DNA of 7,283 bases. It comes from Actinobacteria bacterium UBA2236. Its GTDB lineage: Bacteria; Actinomycetota; Actinomycetes; Nanopelagicales; Nanopelagicaceae. The position numbers and the translations under genes are program-made. Position 1 is the first letter of the stretch; each line of letters starts with the position of its first letter. The stretch lies in contig DDYK01000073.1 of NCBI GenBank assembly GCA_002347935.1, positions 730 to 8,012 on the forward strand. The letters are read 5' to 3'. Shown in pieces: positions 1 through 6,226 of the stretch. The notes beneath the pieces were generated by a model. It made no database searches, was not told where the DNA came from, and was given only the letters and a program-made list of their open reading frames with translations.

Positions 1-873
1 GATCTACCACTTCGATTATTTGAGTTTGGAACTGTATATAGATATGAAAAATCTGGCGTGGTTCATGGCATAACTAGAGCGCGAGGCTTTACTCAAGATG
101 ATGCCCATATCTATTGCAGCAAAGAGCAGATGGTTGATGAGTTAGATAGCCTCTTAACATTTGTTTTGAATCTCCTACGTGACTATGGGTTAACTGATTT
201 CTATTTAGAGCTCTCCACTAGAAATCCAGAGAAATCAATAGGGCAAGAAAGTGATTGGCAAGATGCAACTGCAGCTCTGGCCAGCGCTGCTGCAAAACAG
301 AATTTAGAGTTAGTCCAAGATCCTGGCGGGGCAGCTTTCTATGGGCCAAAGATTTCGGTTCAAGCAAAAGATGCCATCGGTAGAACTTGGCAGATGTCGA
401 CGATTCAAGTGGATTTCCAACTCCCAGAGCGTTTTGATCTTGGCTACACCGCATCAGATGGATCTCGCGCTCGGCCAGTAATGATTCATAGAGCACTCTT
501 TGGTTCGATCGAGCGTTTCTTTGGAGTATTAACCGAGCATTACGCAGGCGCATTTCCTCCCTGGCTTGCGCCAATTCAAGTCAGGGCAATTCCGGTAGCA
601 GAGGCCTTTAATTCCTATCTTGAAAAAATTGTTTCAGATATGAAGAAACTTGGAATTCGAGCTGAAATTGATGCATCAGATGATCGAATGCAGAAAAAGA
701 TTAGAAATGCGCAGAATGAGAAGATTCCATTCATGATGATTGCTGGTGAAGAGGATGTTAACTCTGGAGCGGTTTCCTTCCGCTATCGAAATGGAGAACA
801 GAAAAACGGAATTGCCCTCTCTGATGCAATTGCTGAAATCCAAGCGGCGATAAGTAATCGAAAGCAGGTTTAG
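1..873 (+). CDS. thrS: Threonyl-tRNA synthetase, C-terminal part (5' end outside window)
   Basis: Charges tRNA-Thr with threonine in the cytoplasm. The frame is open from base 1, so the gene begins upstream; the GTG at 58 is internal. 290 residues are visible. Class II motif 2 is clear at residues 26-39 (RARGFTQDDAHIYC); H36 matches the second zinc ligand of the E. coli enzyme (H385). The third ligand is H163 in VMIHRA (H511 in E. coli), and motif 3 continues as GSIERF with the ATP-binding arginine at R172. From about residue 188 (WLAPIQV) to the end lies the HGTP anticodon-binding domain. The first zinc ligand, a cysteine, would lie outside the window. The length and ending fit a normal, intact C terminus. 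It is upstream of the HIT gene on the same strand, the usual actinobacterial arrangement. Confidence 0.97.
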   Translation, partial: DLPLRLFEFGTVYRYEKSGVVHGITRARGFTQDDAHIYCSKEQMVDELDSLLTFVLNLLRDYGLTDFYLELSTRNPEKSIGQESDWQDATAALASAAAKQNLELVQDPGGAAFYGPKISVQAKDAIGRTWQMSTIQVDFQLPERFDLGYTASDGSRARPVMIHRALFGSIERFFGVLTEHYAGAFPPWLAPIQVRAIPVAEAFNSYLEKIVSDMKKLGIRAEIDASDDRMQKKIRNAQNEKIPFMMIAGEEDVNSGAVSFRYRNGEQKNGIALSDAIAEIQAAISNRKQV

Positions 874-897
874 TTCTTCATGGCTTTTGAATCAAGT

Positions 898-904
898 GGG
901 GGAG
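898..904 (+). promoter_or_regulatory. Ribosome binding site deciding the HIT gene start
   Basis: GGGGGAG ends 5 bases before the ATG at 910. The other in-frame ATG, at 880, has only a poor AGG 12 bases upstream. This favours the 910 start. Confidence 0.55.
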
Positions 905-909
905 CAGGC

Positions 910-1410
910 ATGCCTGATCGCTGGGAGCGCCTTTGGGCCCCTCATCGCATGGCATATCTAGCGGGAGAAAATAGGCCGAAAGCCGATAATGATGTGGCCT
1001 GCCCTTTTTGTGAAATTTTAAAGATGAGCGATGAGAAGGCTCTGATTGTGGCAAGAGGTAAAGAGGTCTATGCCGTATTAAATCTCTATCCATACAACGC
1101 AGGCCACATGCTTATCTGCAGTAATCGCCATGTCGCAGATTTAACAGAGCTAAGCGATAGCGAACGCAATGAGATGCAGGAATTTACCTCACATGCCATG
1201 AAAGTTCTTCGTAAGGTTTCAAACTGTGGAGGATTTAACATCGGATTAAATCAAGGAGCTTTATCCGGGGCGGGAATTGCAGATCACATCCATCAACATA
1301 TAGTTCCGCGTTGGTTTGGTGATGCAAACTTTATGCCGATAATCGGACATACCAAAGTTCTTCCAAAATTGCTGAGTCAGACCAGGGAAGAACTCGCCTC
1401 TGCTTGGTAG
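910..1410 (+). CDS. HIT-domain protein, Ap4A phosphorylase-like
   Basis: Histidine-triad family nucleotide hydrolase/transferase; the closest match I recall is M. tuberculosis Rv2613c, an Ap4A phosphorylase that cleaves diadenosine tetraphosphate. The N-terminal ERLWAPHRMAYL and the block YAVLNLYPYNAGH resemble that protein strongly. The triad is HIHQH at residues 126-130 (bases 1285-1299), followed by VPRWFGDANF. A CPFC pair at residues 31-34 looks like half of the zinc site found in GalT and many HIT proteins; from memory Rv2613c lacks it. I chose ATG 910 (166 residues) over ATG 880 (176 residues) because of the strong Shine-Dalgarno at 898-904 and because conserved sequence starts just after 910. 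Ap4A accumulates when aminoacyl-tRNA synthetases stall, so sitting directly behind thrS is suggestive. Stop lies 2 bases from the stop of the opposing gene. Phosphorylase versus hydrolase activity is not decidable from sequence alone. Confidence 0.9.
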   Translation: MPDRWERLWAPHRMAYLAGENRPKADNDVACPFCEILKMSDEKALIVARGKEVYAVLNLYPYNAGHMLICSNRHVADLTELSDSERNEMQEFTSHAMKVLRKVSNCGGFNIGLNQGALSGAGIADHIHQHIVPRWFGDANFMPIIGHTKVLPKLLSQTREELASAW

Positions 1411-1412
1411 AG

Positions 1413-2054
1413 CTACCCGATTTGGGCTAAATACTCTCTTATCTCAGTGACTCCAAGTAACTTGGCCTCCATTACTGGAAGTATTGGAACCATTAAACCT
1501 TGAGCAAAAGAGTCAGATTCAAAAGCGGCTAGTTGCTCTTGGTACTCTGAGGCGAACTCTTGAACCAATGATTGAAGCTCGCTATCTGCCAGATATCGAC
1601 TTGTTATTGGAGCGGAGTAGTCGTGCACCTCTTTACTATCAAGTGAAATCAAGCCAGTTGGTTCTCCAATTTCATCATGCAAGACCAGGTATGGCGTTAG
1701 ACCTACTTCCAAAACTCGATTAACTATAAGCACGATGTCGTCAAAATCAGTTTCGCTAAAACTTAGTTGATTAACAACTACCATTCTCGGAAATTGTCTC
1801 TCCATTGCATAGTTCCACAGGTCAATCATCCCTTTCGAGATTCCAGTTTTCGCGCTAACTAAAAGAACAAGAGCGCTGACTGCTTGAGTTAATAGTTCTG
1901 CAACCTCAATGCTTGTCTCTTTGGGATCAAGAGCTGCCACCTTAATATTGCTGGAGAGTAGGGGGGCAAGGAATTCAGCCTCCGCAGAAGCATCTGCTGC
2001 AAGCAGAATCTCAAAGATACTGCTTTTCTCAGGCGAGATGTTGGGTTTGTCCAT
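1413..2054 (-). CDS. Stand-alone EF-G-like domain I lacking GTP-binding motifs (putative pseudo-GTPase)
   Basis: 213 residues. I read it as a degenerate translational-GTPase G domain. Residues 62-105 (LVLLVSAKTG ... PRMVVVNQL ... TDFDD) match the G3-to-G4 stretch of EF-G/FusA2-type factors. Residues 119-147 (TPYLVLHDEIGEPTGLISL ... VHDYS) match the G' subdomain, and residues 185-212 match the end of domain I (VPVLCGSA ... LLDAVVDYLP in EF-G). The nucleotide-binding motifs are gone. The P-loop position reads LLAADASAEAEFL (17-29), with no glycine or lysine; switch I is essentially deleted between about residues 34 and 40; DxPG reads DPKE (43-46); NKxD reads NQLS (95-98). Domains II-V are absent. 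The frame is open and in register, so this is not an obvious pseudogene. It stands alone on the minus strand, tail-to-tail with the HIT gene and head-to-head with pgsA. A TAGGCT -10 hexamer 6 bases before the ATG suggests a leaderless message. Function unknown. Confidence 0.75.
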   Translation of the reverse strand: MDKPNISPEKSSIFEILLAADASAEAEFLAPLLSSNIKVAALDPKETSIEVAELLTQAVSALVLLVSAKTGISKGMIDLWNYAMERQFPRMVVVNQLSFSETDFDDIVLIVNRVLEVGLTPYLVLHDEIGEPTGLISLDSKEVHDYSAPITSRYLADSELQSLVQEFASEYQEQLAAFESDSFAQGLMVPILPVMEAKLLGVTEIREYLAQIG

Positions 2055-2060
2055 GGCTTA

Positions 2061-2066
2061 AGCCTA
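2061..2066 (-). promoter_or_regulatory. Putative -10 element of the minus-strand EF-G-like gene
   Basis: On the minus strand TAGGCT fits the actinobacterial TANNNT -10 pattern and is followed by 6 bases (TAAGCC) and then the ATG ending at 2054, which predicts transcription starting at the A of the start codon. A weak -35 (TTCTGA, half of the consensus) lies 16 bases further upstream. The only Shine-Dalgarno candidate is a bare AGG. Confidence 0.35.
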
Positions 2067-2070
2067 CGAT
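2065..2070 (+). promoter_or_regulatory. Putative -10 element of the pgsA operon
   Basis: TACGAT fits TANNNT and lies 7 bases before the ATG at 2078, consistent with leaderless transcription starting on that codon. A weak -35, TTGGGT at 2041-2046, is 18 bases upstream. The hexamer overlaps the opposing -10 element by 2 bases. No Shine-Dalgarno precedes either candidate pgsA start. Confidence 0.4.
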
Positions 2071-2077
2071 GTACTCA

Positions 2078-2671
2078 ATGATTCAGAATCGATTTAAAGC
2101 CCCAGTCACAGCGTTTATTACACCGAGCTGTAGATTCTTACTGAGAATTGGGATCACTGCTAACTGGCTTACTTTCATCGGGGCCCTTGGATGTTCCATA
2201 AGCGCACTCTATTTTTTCTCGCAAGGAGAATTTTTTCTCGGAACTATATTTGTCGCTCTCTTTGCCTTAAGTGACTTGTTTGATGGGACTATGGCAAGGC
2301 TCTCAGAGCGTGGAACAACAAAGTGGGGAGCGCTAATCGATTCAACACTTGATCGGGCAACAGATGCCGCTATTTATGCTGGTGTAATTGCTTATGCGAT
2401 TGGAAGTGATGAGAATGATTTAGCCCTACTTGCTCTGCTAGCTCTCATTACAGGGGCACTTATTCCATATATAAGAGCGAAGGCAGAGTCTCTTGGAGTT
2501 GAGTGCAGCGTGGGAGTCGCAGAACGGGCTGAGCGCCTAATAATCATATTAATTGCAACTGGCCTCTATGGACTAGGTGTTAACTTTGCTCTAACAGGCG
2601 GCTTGCTGCTAATTAACCTTTTAGGATTAATTACCATAGCTCAACGCTTGTTAGTTGTGGCACGTAGCTAG
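2078..2671 (+). CDS. pgsA: Phosphatidylinositol(-phosphate) synthase, CDP-alcohol phosphatidyltransferase family
   Basis: Inner-membrane enzyme that joins CDP-diacylglycerol to an inositol headgroup (inositol 1-phosphate in mycobacteria), the first step of PI and PIM synthesis. The family signature D-x2-DG-x2-AR-x9-G-x3-D-x3-D is complete: D66, D69-G70, A73-R74, G84, D88 and D92, counted from the 2078 start. These aspartates bind the two metal ions. Basic residues in YIRAKAE (131-137) and ERAER (149-153) sit where the inositol-phosphate pocket of actinobacterial PIP synthases lies. About six hydrophobic segments are visible, and 197 residues is normal for the family. ATG 2069 would add three residues; I prefer 2078 because the -10 hexamer at 2065-2070 predicts a transcript starting there. 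The identity as the PI enzyme rather than a phosphatidylglycerophosphate synthase rests on the resemblance to Rv2612c and the PIM genes directly downstream. Confidence 0.92.
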   Translation: MIQNRFKAPVTAFITPSCRFLLRIGITANWLTFIGALGCSISALYFFSQGEFFLGTIFVALFALSDLFDGTMARLSERGTTKWGALIDSTLDRATDAAIYAGVIAYAIGSDENDLALLALLALITGALIPYIRAKAESLGVECSVGVAERAERLIIILIATGLYGLGVNFALTGGLLLINLLGLITIAQRLLVVARS

Positions 2672-2675
2672 GAAG
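2670..2675 (+). promoter_or_regulatory. Ribosome binding site deciding the patA-like gene start
   Basis: AGGAAG overlaps the pgsA stop codon and ends 5 bases before ATG 2681. It favours that ATG over the in-frame TTG at 2678, which would be only 2 bases away. Confidence 0.55.
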
Positions 2676-2680
2676 AATTG

Positions 2681-3571
2681 ATGATTAAGGATTGGTTCAC
2701 CTATTTTCTATATAGCGCTTTATGGAGAGTTGTTCGAACCATGCCTGAGAAGAGCGCTTACTCACTCTTTGACTCGCTGGCCAAGTTTGCTTATAAAAGA
2801 GATGGCAAGAGAGTTCAGAGATTACGCCTGAATTACGCGAAAGTTTGCCCCAAAGCGACTAAGACAGAATTAGAAGAGCTAGTTTTATTGGGACTCAAAT
2901 CAGGAATGCGTTATTGGTGTGACACTTTTAGAATCTCAGATTGGGATAGAGAAAAGATTCTTAAGAGGGTGAAATGTATAAATGAAGATTTCCTCCTTGA
3001 GCCAGTTGCTAGTGGTCGTGGAGTTATTGTTGCTGTGCCACATGCAGGCAATTGGGATCACGCGGGAGCTTACTTTTCTGTCCGCGGTTTAAGGGTTATC
3101 AGCGTTGCTGAACATTTAAGGCCAGATCGATTATTTAGAAGGTTTCTAAAACACCGCGAATCAATTGGCCTTCGAATCCTGGATCTTGATGCTGGAGTGA
3201 TGGGAGAACTTCGTTCTTTTCTTAATCAAGGAGAATTAGTAGCACTCGTTGCAGATAGAGATTTAAGTCGATCAGGAATCGATGTCAAGTTCTTCGGATC
3301 AAGAGCAAGAATGCCAGCTGGCCCAGCAATTCTTGCCTTAGAGACAGGGGCTGATTTAGTAACTGTCTTTGTTGGATACACTAACGAGGGAATCACAATT
3401 GATTGCGCCCCTCCAATAAAGGTTGATAAGAGCGCTGAGCGAAAAGCTGAGATTGCCCGTGTTACTCAAGTAATGGCAAATAGGTTTGAGGATGCGATCA
3501 AGGCGAATCCAACTTCATGGCATATGCAGCAGCGCATCTTCATCGATAATGATTTTGTGGAGCGAGCATGA
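2681..3571 (+). CDS. patA: Phosphatidylinositol mannoside acyltransferase (LPLAT/HtrB family, PatA-like)
   Basis: Membrane-associated acyltransferase expected to move a fatty acyl chain from acyl-CoA to the mannose of PIM1/PIM2 at the cytoplasmic face of the inner membrane, as Rv2611c/PatA does. The catalytic H-x4-D motif is at H121 to D126 (VPHAGNWDHAG, bases 3041-3058). Further family blocks are the ADRDLSRSGIDVKFFG region and RMPAGPAILALETGA, which holds a glutamate in the position expected to assist catalysis. 296 residues, typical length. An aromatic, hydrophobic N-terminal stretch (residues 5-19) probably docks on the membrane. It starts 9 bases after pgsA and ends in an ATGA overlap with pimA, so translation of the two is probably coupled. 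The related lipid A lauroyltransferases share the fold, but the flanking pgsA and pimA make the PIM role far more likely. Confidence 0.92.
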   Translation: MIKDWFTYFLYSALWRVVRTMPEKSAYSLFDSLAKFAYKRDGKRVQRLRLNYAKVCPKATKTELEELVLLGLKSGMRYWCDTFRISDWDREKILKRVKCINEDFLLEPVASGRGVIVAVPHAGNWDHAGAYFSVRGLRVISVAEHLRPDRLFRRFLKHRESIGLRILDLDAGVMGELRSFLNQGELVALVADRDLSRSGIDVKFFGSRARMPAGPAILALETGADLVTVFVGYTNEGITIDCAPPIKVDKSAERKAEIARVTQVMANRFEDAIKANPTSWHMQQRIFIDNDFVERA

Positions 3572-4740
3572 AGATCGGATTAATCTCGCCCTATGCCTGG
3601 GATGTCCCAGGGGGAGTGCAGGCTCATATCAGAGATCTTGCTAACCACTATCTAGACCAAGGTCATCAAATCTCGGTTCTTGCTCCAGCAAGTGATGAGA
3701 GCTCAATAGTTGAAGATTTTGTAGTTAGTGCTGGAAGGCCGGTGGCGATTCCTTATAACGGCGCCGTTGCTAGAGTTTTATTTGGCCCAGTTGCCGCATC
3801 AAGAGTTAGGCAATGGGTTGCTGGAGGAGATTTTGATGTTCTTCATCTACATGAGCCAGCAATCCCATCTCTATCACTTCTTGCCTGCTCAATTGCTGAA
3901 GGTCCACTGGTTGGAACTTTTCATGCCGCTGCGCCACGCCAGAAAGTAACATTCGCTATCGCTCCTTTTTTAGAGCCTGTGATTGAAAAATTAAGAGCAA
4001 GAATTGCCGTTAGTGAAATCGCTAGGGAAACCCTTCGCATTCACCTAGATACCGATGCAATCGTTATTCCCAATGGGATTAGCGCAGAGTTCTTTGGTAG
4101 AGCGGATTCAAACCCAGCTTGGAAAAAAGAGCTGACCATTGGTTTTATTGGCAGATTCTCAGAGCCGCGAAAAGGGCTAAATGTCCTGCTTGAGGCTCTT
4201 CCAAAGGTTGCTCGTTTCCTACCAGAGTTTCGCCTACTGATTGCAGGACCCGGAGAGGGACTTGAAGCGATGGAGAGTGTTAATCCCGCTCTTCGTTCTC
4301 GAATAACTTTTCTTGGAAGAGTTGATGATGAAGCTAAAGCGTCACTTCTTAAGTCAATCAGCGTATATGTAGCGCCTAACACTGGAGGAGAATCCTTTGG
4401 AATAATTCTCACCGAAGCCATGGCAGCTGGTGTTCCGATTGTGGCAAGCAATATTCCAGCCTTTAGCCAGCTCTTAGAGGATGGAAAATACGGTCTCTTA
4501 TTTGAAAGTGAAAACGCCTCTGATCTTGCAGATAAGCTAATTCGAATTCTTAAAGATAAGGAGTTAGCTGCAAAGTATTCAGAGTCAGGCCTTAATTATT
4601 CAGCTCGCTTTGATTGGAAACAAGTTGGCGAGGAGATAATGAATGTTTATCTTCACGCTAGAGGCGAGAATGAGAGAGTAACTTTATTATCTGAAGCAAG
4701 GCCGTGGAGCAGGCTCTTTACTAGGGGCGAGGAGGAGTAA
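3568..4740 (+). CDS. pimA: Phosphatidylinositol alpha-mannosyltransferase (GT4 family)
   Basis: Transfers the first mannose from GDP-mannose to the 2-position of phosphatidylinositol, committing it to PIM synthesis on the cytoplasmic membrane face. The 390-residue protein is a two-domain GT-B enzyme. The N-terminal domain has the glycine loop DVPGGVQAH (12-20), PYNGAVARVLFGP (62-74), DVLHLHEP (90-97) and H119 in GTFHA, matching the key H118 of M. smegmatis PimA. The C-terminal domain has GRFSEPRKG (195-203), with R196 and K202 in the diphosphate-binding positions, and the ExFGxxxxE motif GGESFGIILTE (273-283; E275 and E283). All expected catalytic and donor-binding residues are present. A GGAG 5 bases before the start lies inside the preceding gene, and the stop overlaps the next start by one base (TAATG). 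The last about 25 residues are polar and less conserved. Confidence 0.96.
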   Translation: MKIGLISPYAWDVPGGVQAHIRDLANHYLDQGHQISVLAPASDESSIVEDFVVSAGRPVAIPYNGAVARVLFGPVAASRVRQWVAGGDFDVLHLHEPAIPSLSLLACSIAEGPLVGTFHAAAPRQKVTFAIAPFLEPVIEKLRARIAVSEIARETLRIHLDTDAIVIPNGISAEFFGRADSNPAWKKELTIGFIGRFSEPRKGLNVLLEALPKVARFLPEFRLLIAGPGEGLEAMESVNPALRSRITFLGRVDDEAKASLLKSISVYVAPNTGGESFGIILTEAMAAGVPIVASNIPAFSQLLEDGKYGLLFESENASDLADKLIRILKDKELAAKYSESGLNYSARFDWKQVGEEIMNVYLHARGENERVTLLSEARPWSRLFTRGEEE

Positions 4741-5255
4741 TGGAGTTTCCAATATTTGTTATTCCGCTATTTGTATTGTTATTAATCTGGTATTTGACTT
4801 TTAGCGCGACCAGGCTAGATCGTCTACATCAGAGAGTAGAAACTTCTTGGGCAAATCTAGATGCAATCTTGCAACGAAGAGCATCTCTTGCCCTGGAGTT
4901 AACTCATTTTCCAGAAACAGATCCTGCTGCAAACCTGCTGCTCACCTCAGCTGCGCATCATGCAAGGGCTGCCGATATCTCAGTGCGAAGCGAGGCCGAG
5001 AGCGCCTTAACTACAGCTCTAATCCTGCTTCGACAGGAGGGGTGGTTAGTTGAGAAGTATCCCGAAATATTTGAAGAACTTGACCAATTAACTGAGCGAT
5101 TAAGAGTTGGTATTGCCTTGCATCTCGAGGCAGTTTCAGCAGCAAGAGCTAGGCGAACAAAGCCGATTTATCGGGTTTTTCGCCTCGCGGGAAAAGCCCC
5201 TCTTCCAGTCAAATATGCATTCGAGGATGAATCATTGGTGGAGGCGCAGAGATGA
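4740..5255 (+). CDS. Small LemA-like single-pass membrane protein
   Basis: 171 residues of unknown function. An N-terminal hydrophobic segment (residues 3-21) is followed by a helical, soluble part. Residues 26-47 (LDRLHQRVETSW, then ANLDAILQRR) resemble the LemA family pattern of a membrane anchor followed by a helix with an Asn-Leu-Asp core. The C-terminal block FRLAGKAPLPVKYAFED (147-163) is distinctive. From memory, the same N-terminal pattern occurs in the protein next to pimA in mycobacteria (Rv2609c), where it is joined to a Nudix domain; no Nudix box is present here. A strong Shine-Dalgarno (GGAGGAG, 4731-4737) precedes the start, which overlaps the pimA stop by one base. Its own stop overlaps the next start by 4 bases. 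The coupling suggests a link to PIM lipids or the inner membrane, but no activity can be assigned. Confidence 0.72.
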   Translation: MEFPIFVIPLFVLLLIWYLTFSATRLDRLHQRVETSWANLDAILQRRASLALELTHFPETDPAANLLLTSAAHHARAADISVRSEAESALTTALILLRQEGWLVEKYPEIFEELDQLTERLRVGIALHLEAVSAARARRTKPIYRVFRLAGKAPLPVKYAFEDESLVEAQR

Positions 5256-6226
5256 GGAGAATCCTTGCGCTGCCACTTCTCGCTCTATTTTTTGCCTCTT
5301 GTGCTTCGCTACCACTTGCAGAAAAAAAAGTAGAAATCGAAAGGAACCTTTACACCAATCTTCCAGGAAGTAGTGGAAAAGTATTTGCAGTCAAGTTTGA
5401 TGACACCAATTATGCCCATCCCCAGCAAGGAGTTGAAGCAGCAGATATCGTCTACATAACTCAAGTTGAAGCGGGGCTAACAAGACTAATGGGAATTTAC
5501 TCTTCCAATTACCCAGAGGTATTGGGACCAATCAGGTCGGCTCGAATAAGTGACATTTCAGTACTTGGAGAGTATGGAAAAGTTGGATTTCTCTATAGCG
5601 GGGCTCAGAGCAAGATGCGCCCGGTCATATCAGCTGCAAATTTAGTGAATCTAAGCGCCGAACGTAATCCTCCTTCTATCTACTTTAATGATCCAGATCG
5701 TAACTCTCCCTACTCCATGATGGTAAAACCAAATCTTCTCTTGGAGAAAGCTAGGGATGTAGAAATGGCGAAAGAACCAGGTTGGCAACATGGAGAAAAG
5801 GCTGAAACTGCAGAGAAAATACTCTCTGCCCAAATTAGCTGGCCAAATGCAAAGTACGAGGCTTATTGGAGCGCTAGTGAAAAAAGATTTCTACTTAAAC
5901 ATAATGGTCGGGAAAATATTTCCACATCCGGAGTGCAACTTGGTTCAAATATGATGGTAATTCAAATAGTAAAAATCTCGCCATCTGAGTATGGAGATAA
6001 ATTCGGAGGAGTAACGCCCAAGAGCGAGGTAATCGGCAGTGGGCATGGATATCTTCTTCGTAACCAAAGAGTTGTTAAGGCGCTCTGGAATCGGGCGAGC
6101 TTGAGTGAACCAACTACGTGGAGCCTTGGAGATGGAAGCCCGGCATACTTTGCGCCGGGACAGATCTGGTTCTTTCTAACTGATTCTGAACCTAAATTCA
6201 CCTACGTAGCCAAGTCGAGCAAGTAG
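5252..6226 (+). CDS. DUF3048 (YerB-like) lipoprotein
   Basis: 324 residues of the DUF3048/YerB family, whose function is unknown. The N terminus is a lipoprotein signal: two arginines, a hydrophobic stretch, then FASC with the lipidated cysteine at C17, so the mature protein is predicted to be anchored on the outer face of the membrane. The family signature is clear: VEAADIVY (61-68), VEAGLTR (72-78) and GPIRSAR (92-98). The C-terminal YerB_C-like part carries the GSGHGYLLRN and ALWNRASLSEPTTW blocks and ends near FAPGQIWFFL. A GGAGG (5240-5244) lies 7 bases before the start, which overlaps the previous stop as ATGA. An 8-base A run (5322-5329) just after the lipobox is a possible slippage spot but the frame is intact. 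It is probably the last gene of the pgsA operon. Confidence 0.88.
   Translation: MRRILALPLLALFFASCASLPLAEKKVEIERNLYTNLPGSSGKVFAVKFDDTNYAHPQQGVEAADIVYITQVEAGLTRLMGIYSSNYPEVLGPIRSARISDISVLGEYGKVGFLYSGAQSKMRPVISAANLVNLSAERNPPSIYFNDPDRNSPYSMMVKPNLLLEKARDVEMAKEPGWQHGEKAETAEKILSAQISWPNAKYEAYWSASEKRFLLKHNGRENISTSGVQLGSNMMVIQIVKISPSEYGDKFGGVTPKSEVIGSGHGYLLRNQRVVKALWNRASLSEPTTWSLGDGSPAYFAPGQIWFFLTDSEPKFTYVAKSSK

Noticed and set aside
218..574. 118-residue open frame on the minus strand inside thrS
   Set aside because: It lies fully inside well-conserved thrS coding sequence, and its protein shows no recognisable domain; a shadow frame.
1411..1429. Weak stem TACCC/GGG-TA as a terminator between the convergent genes
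   Set aside because: Five pairs with a bulge and no T-run on either strand; too weak to call.
1484..1723. 79-residue plus-strand frame opposite the EF-G-like gene
   Set aside because: The minus-strand reading matches a protein family over its whole length, whereas this one does not.
2211..2240. Two copies of ATTTTTTCTCG 8 bases apart in pgsA
   Set aside because: The copies fall in different codon phases within Phe-rich membrane-segment coding; likely chance from T-rich codons.
4041..4451. 136-residue open frame on the minus strand inside pimA
   Set aside because: Low-complexity Ser/Arg-rich protein opposite the conserved GT4 domain of pimA, with no family resemblance.
5322..5329. Run of eight A bases after the DUF3048 lipobox, possible phase-variable slippage
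   Set aside because: Encodes Glu-Lys-Lys in an unconserved linker; shifted frames stop soon and nothing else points to programmed slippage.
6139..6159. GC-rich hairpin CCCGGC with GCCGGG and a 9-base loop
   Set aside because: It sits within the conserved C-terminal coding region of the DUF3048 gene, 65 bases before its stop, and has no T-run; probably a coding coincidence.
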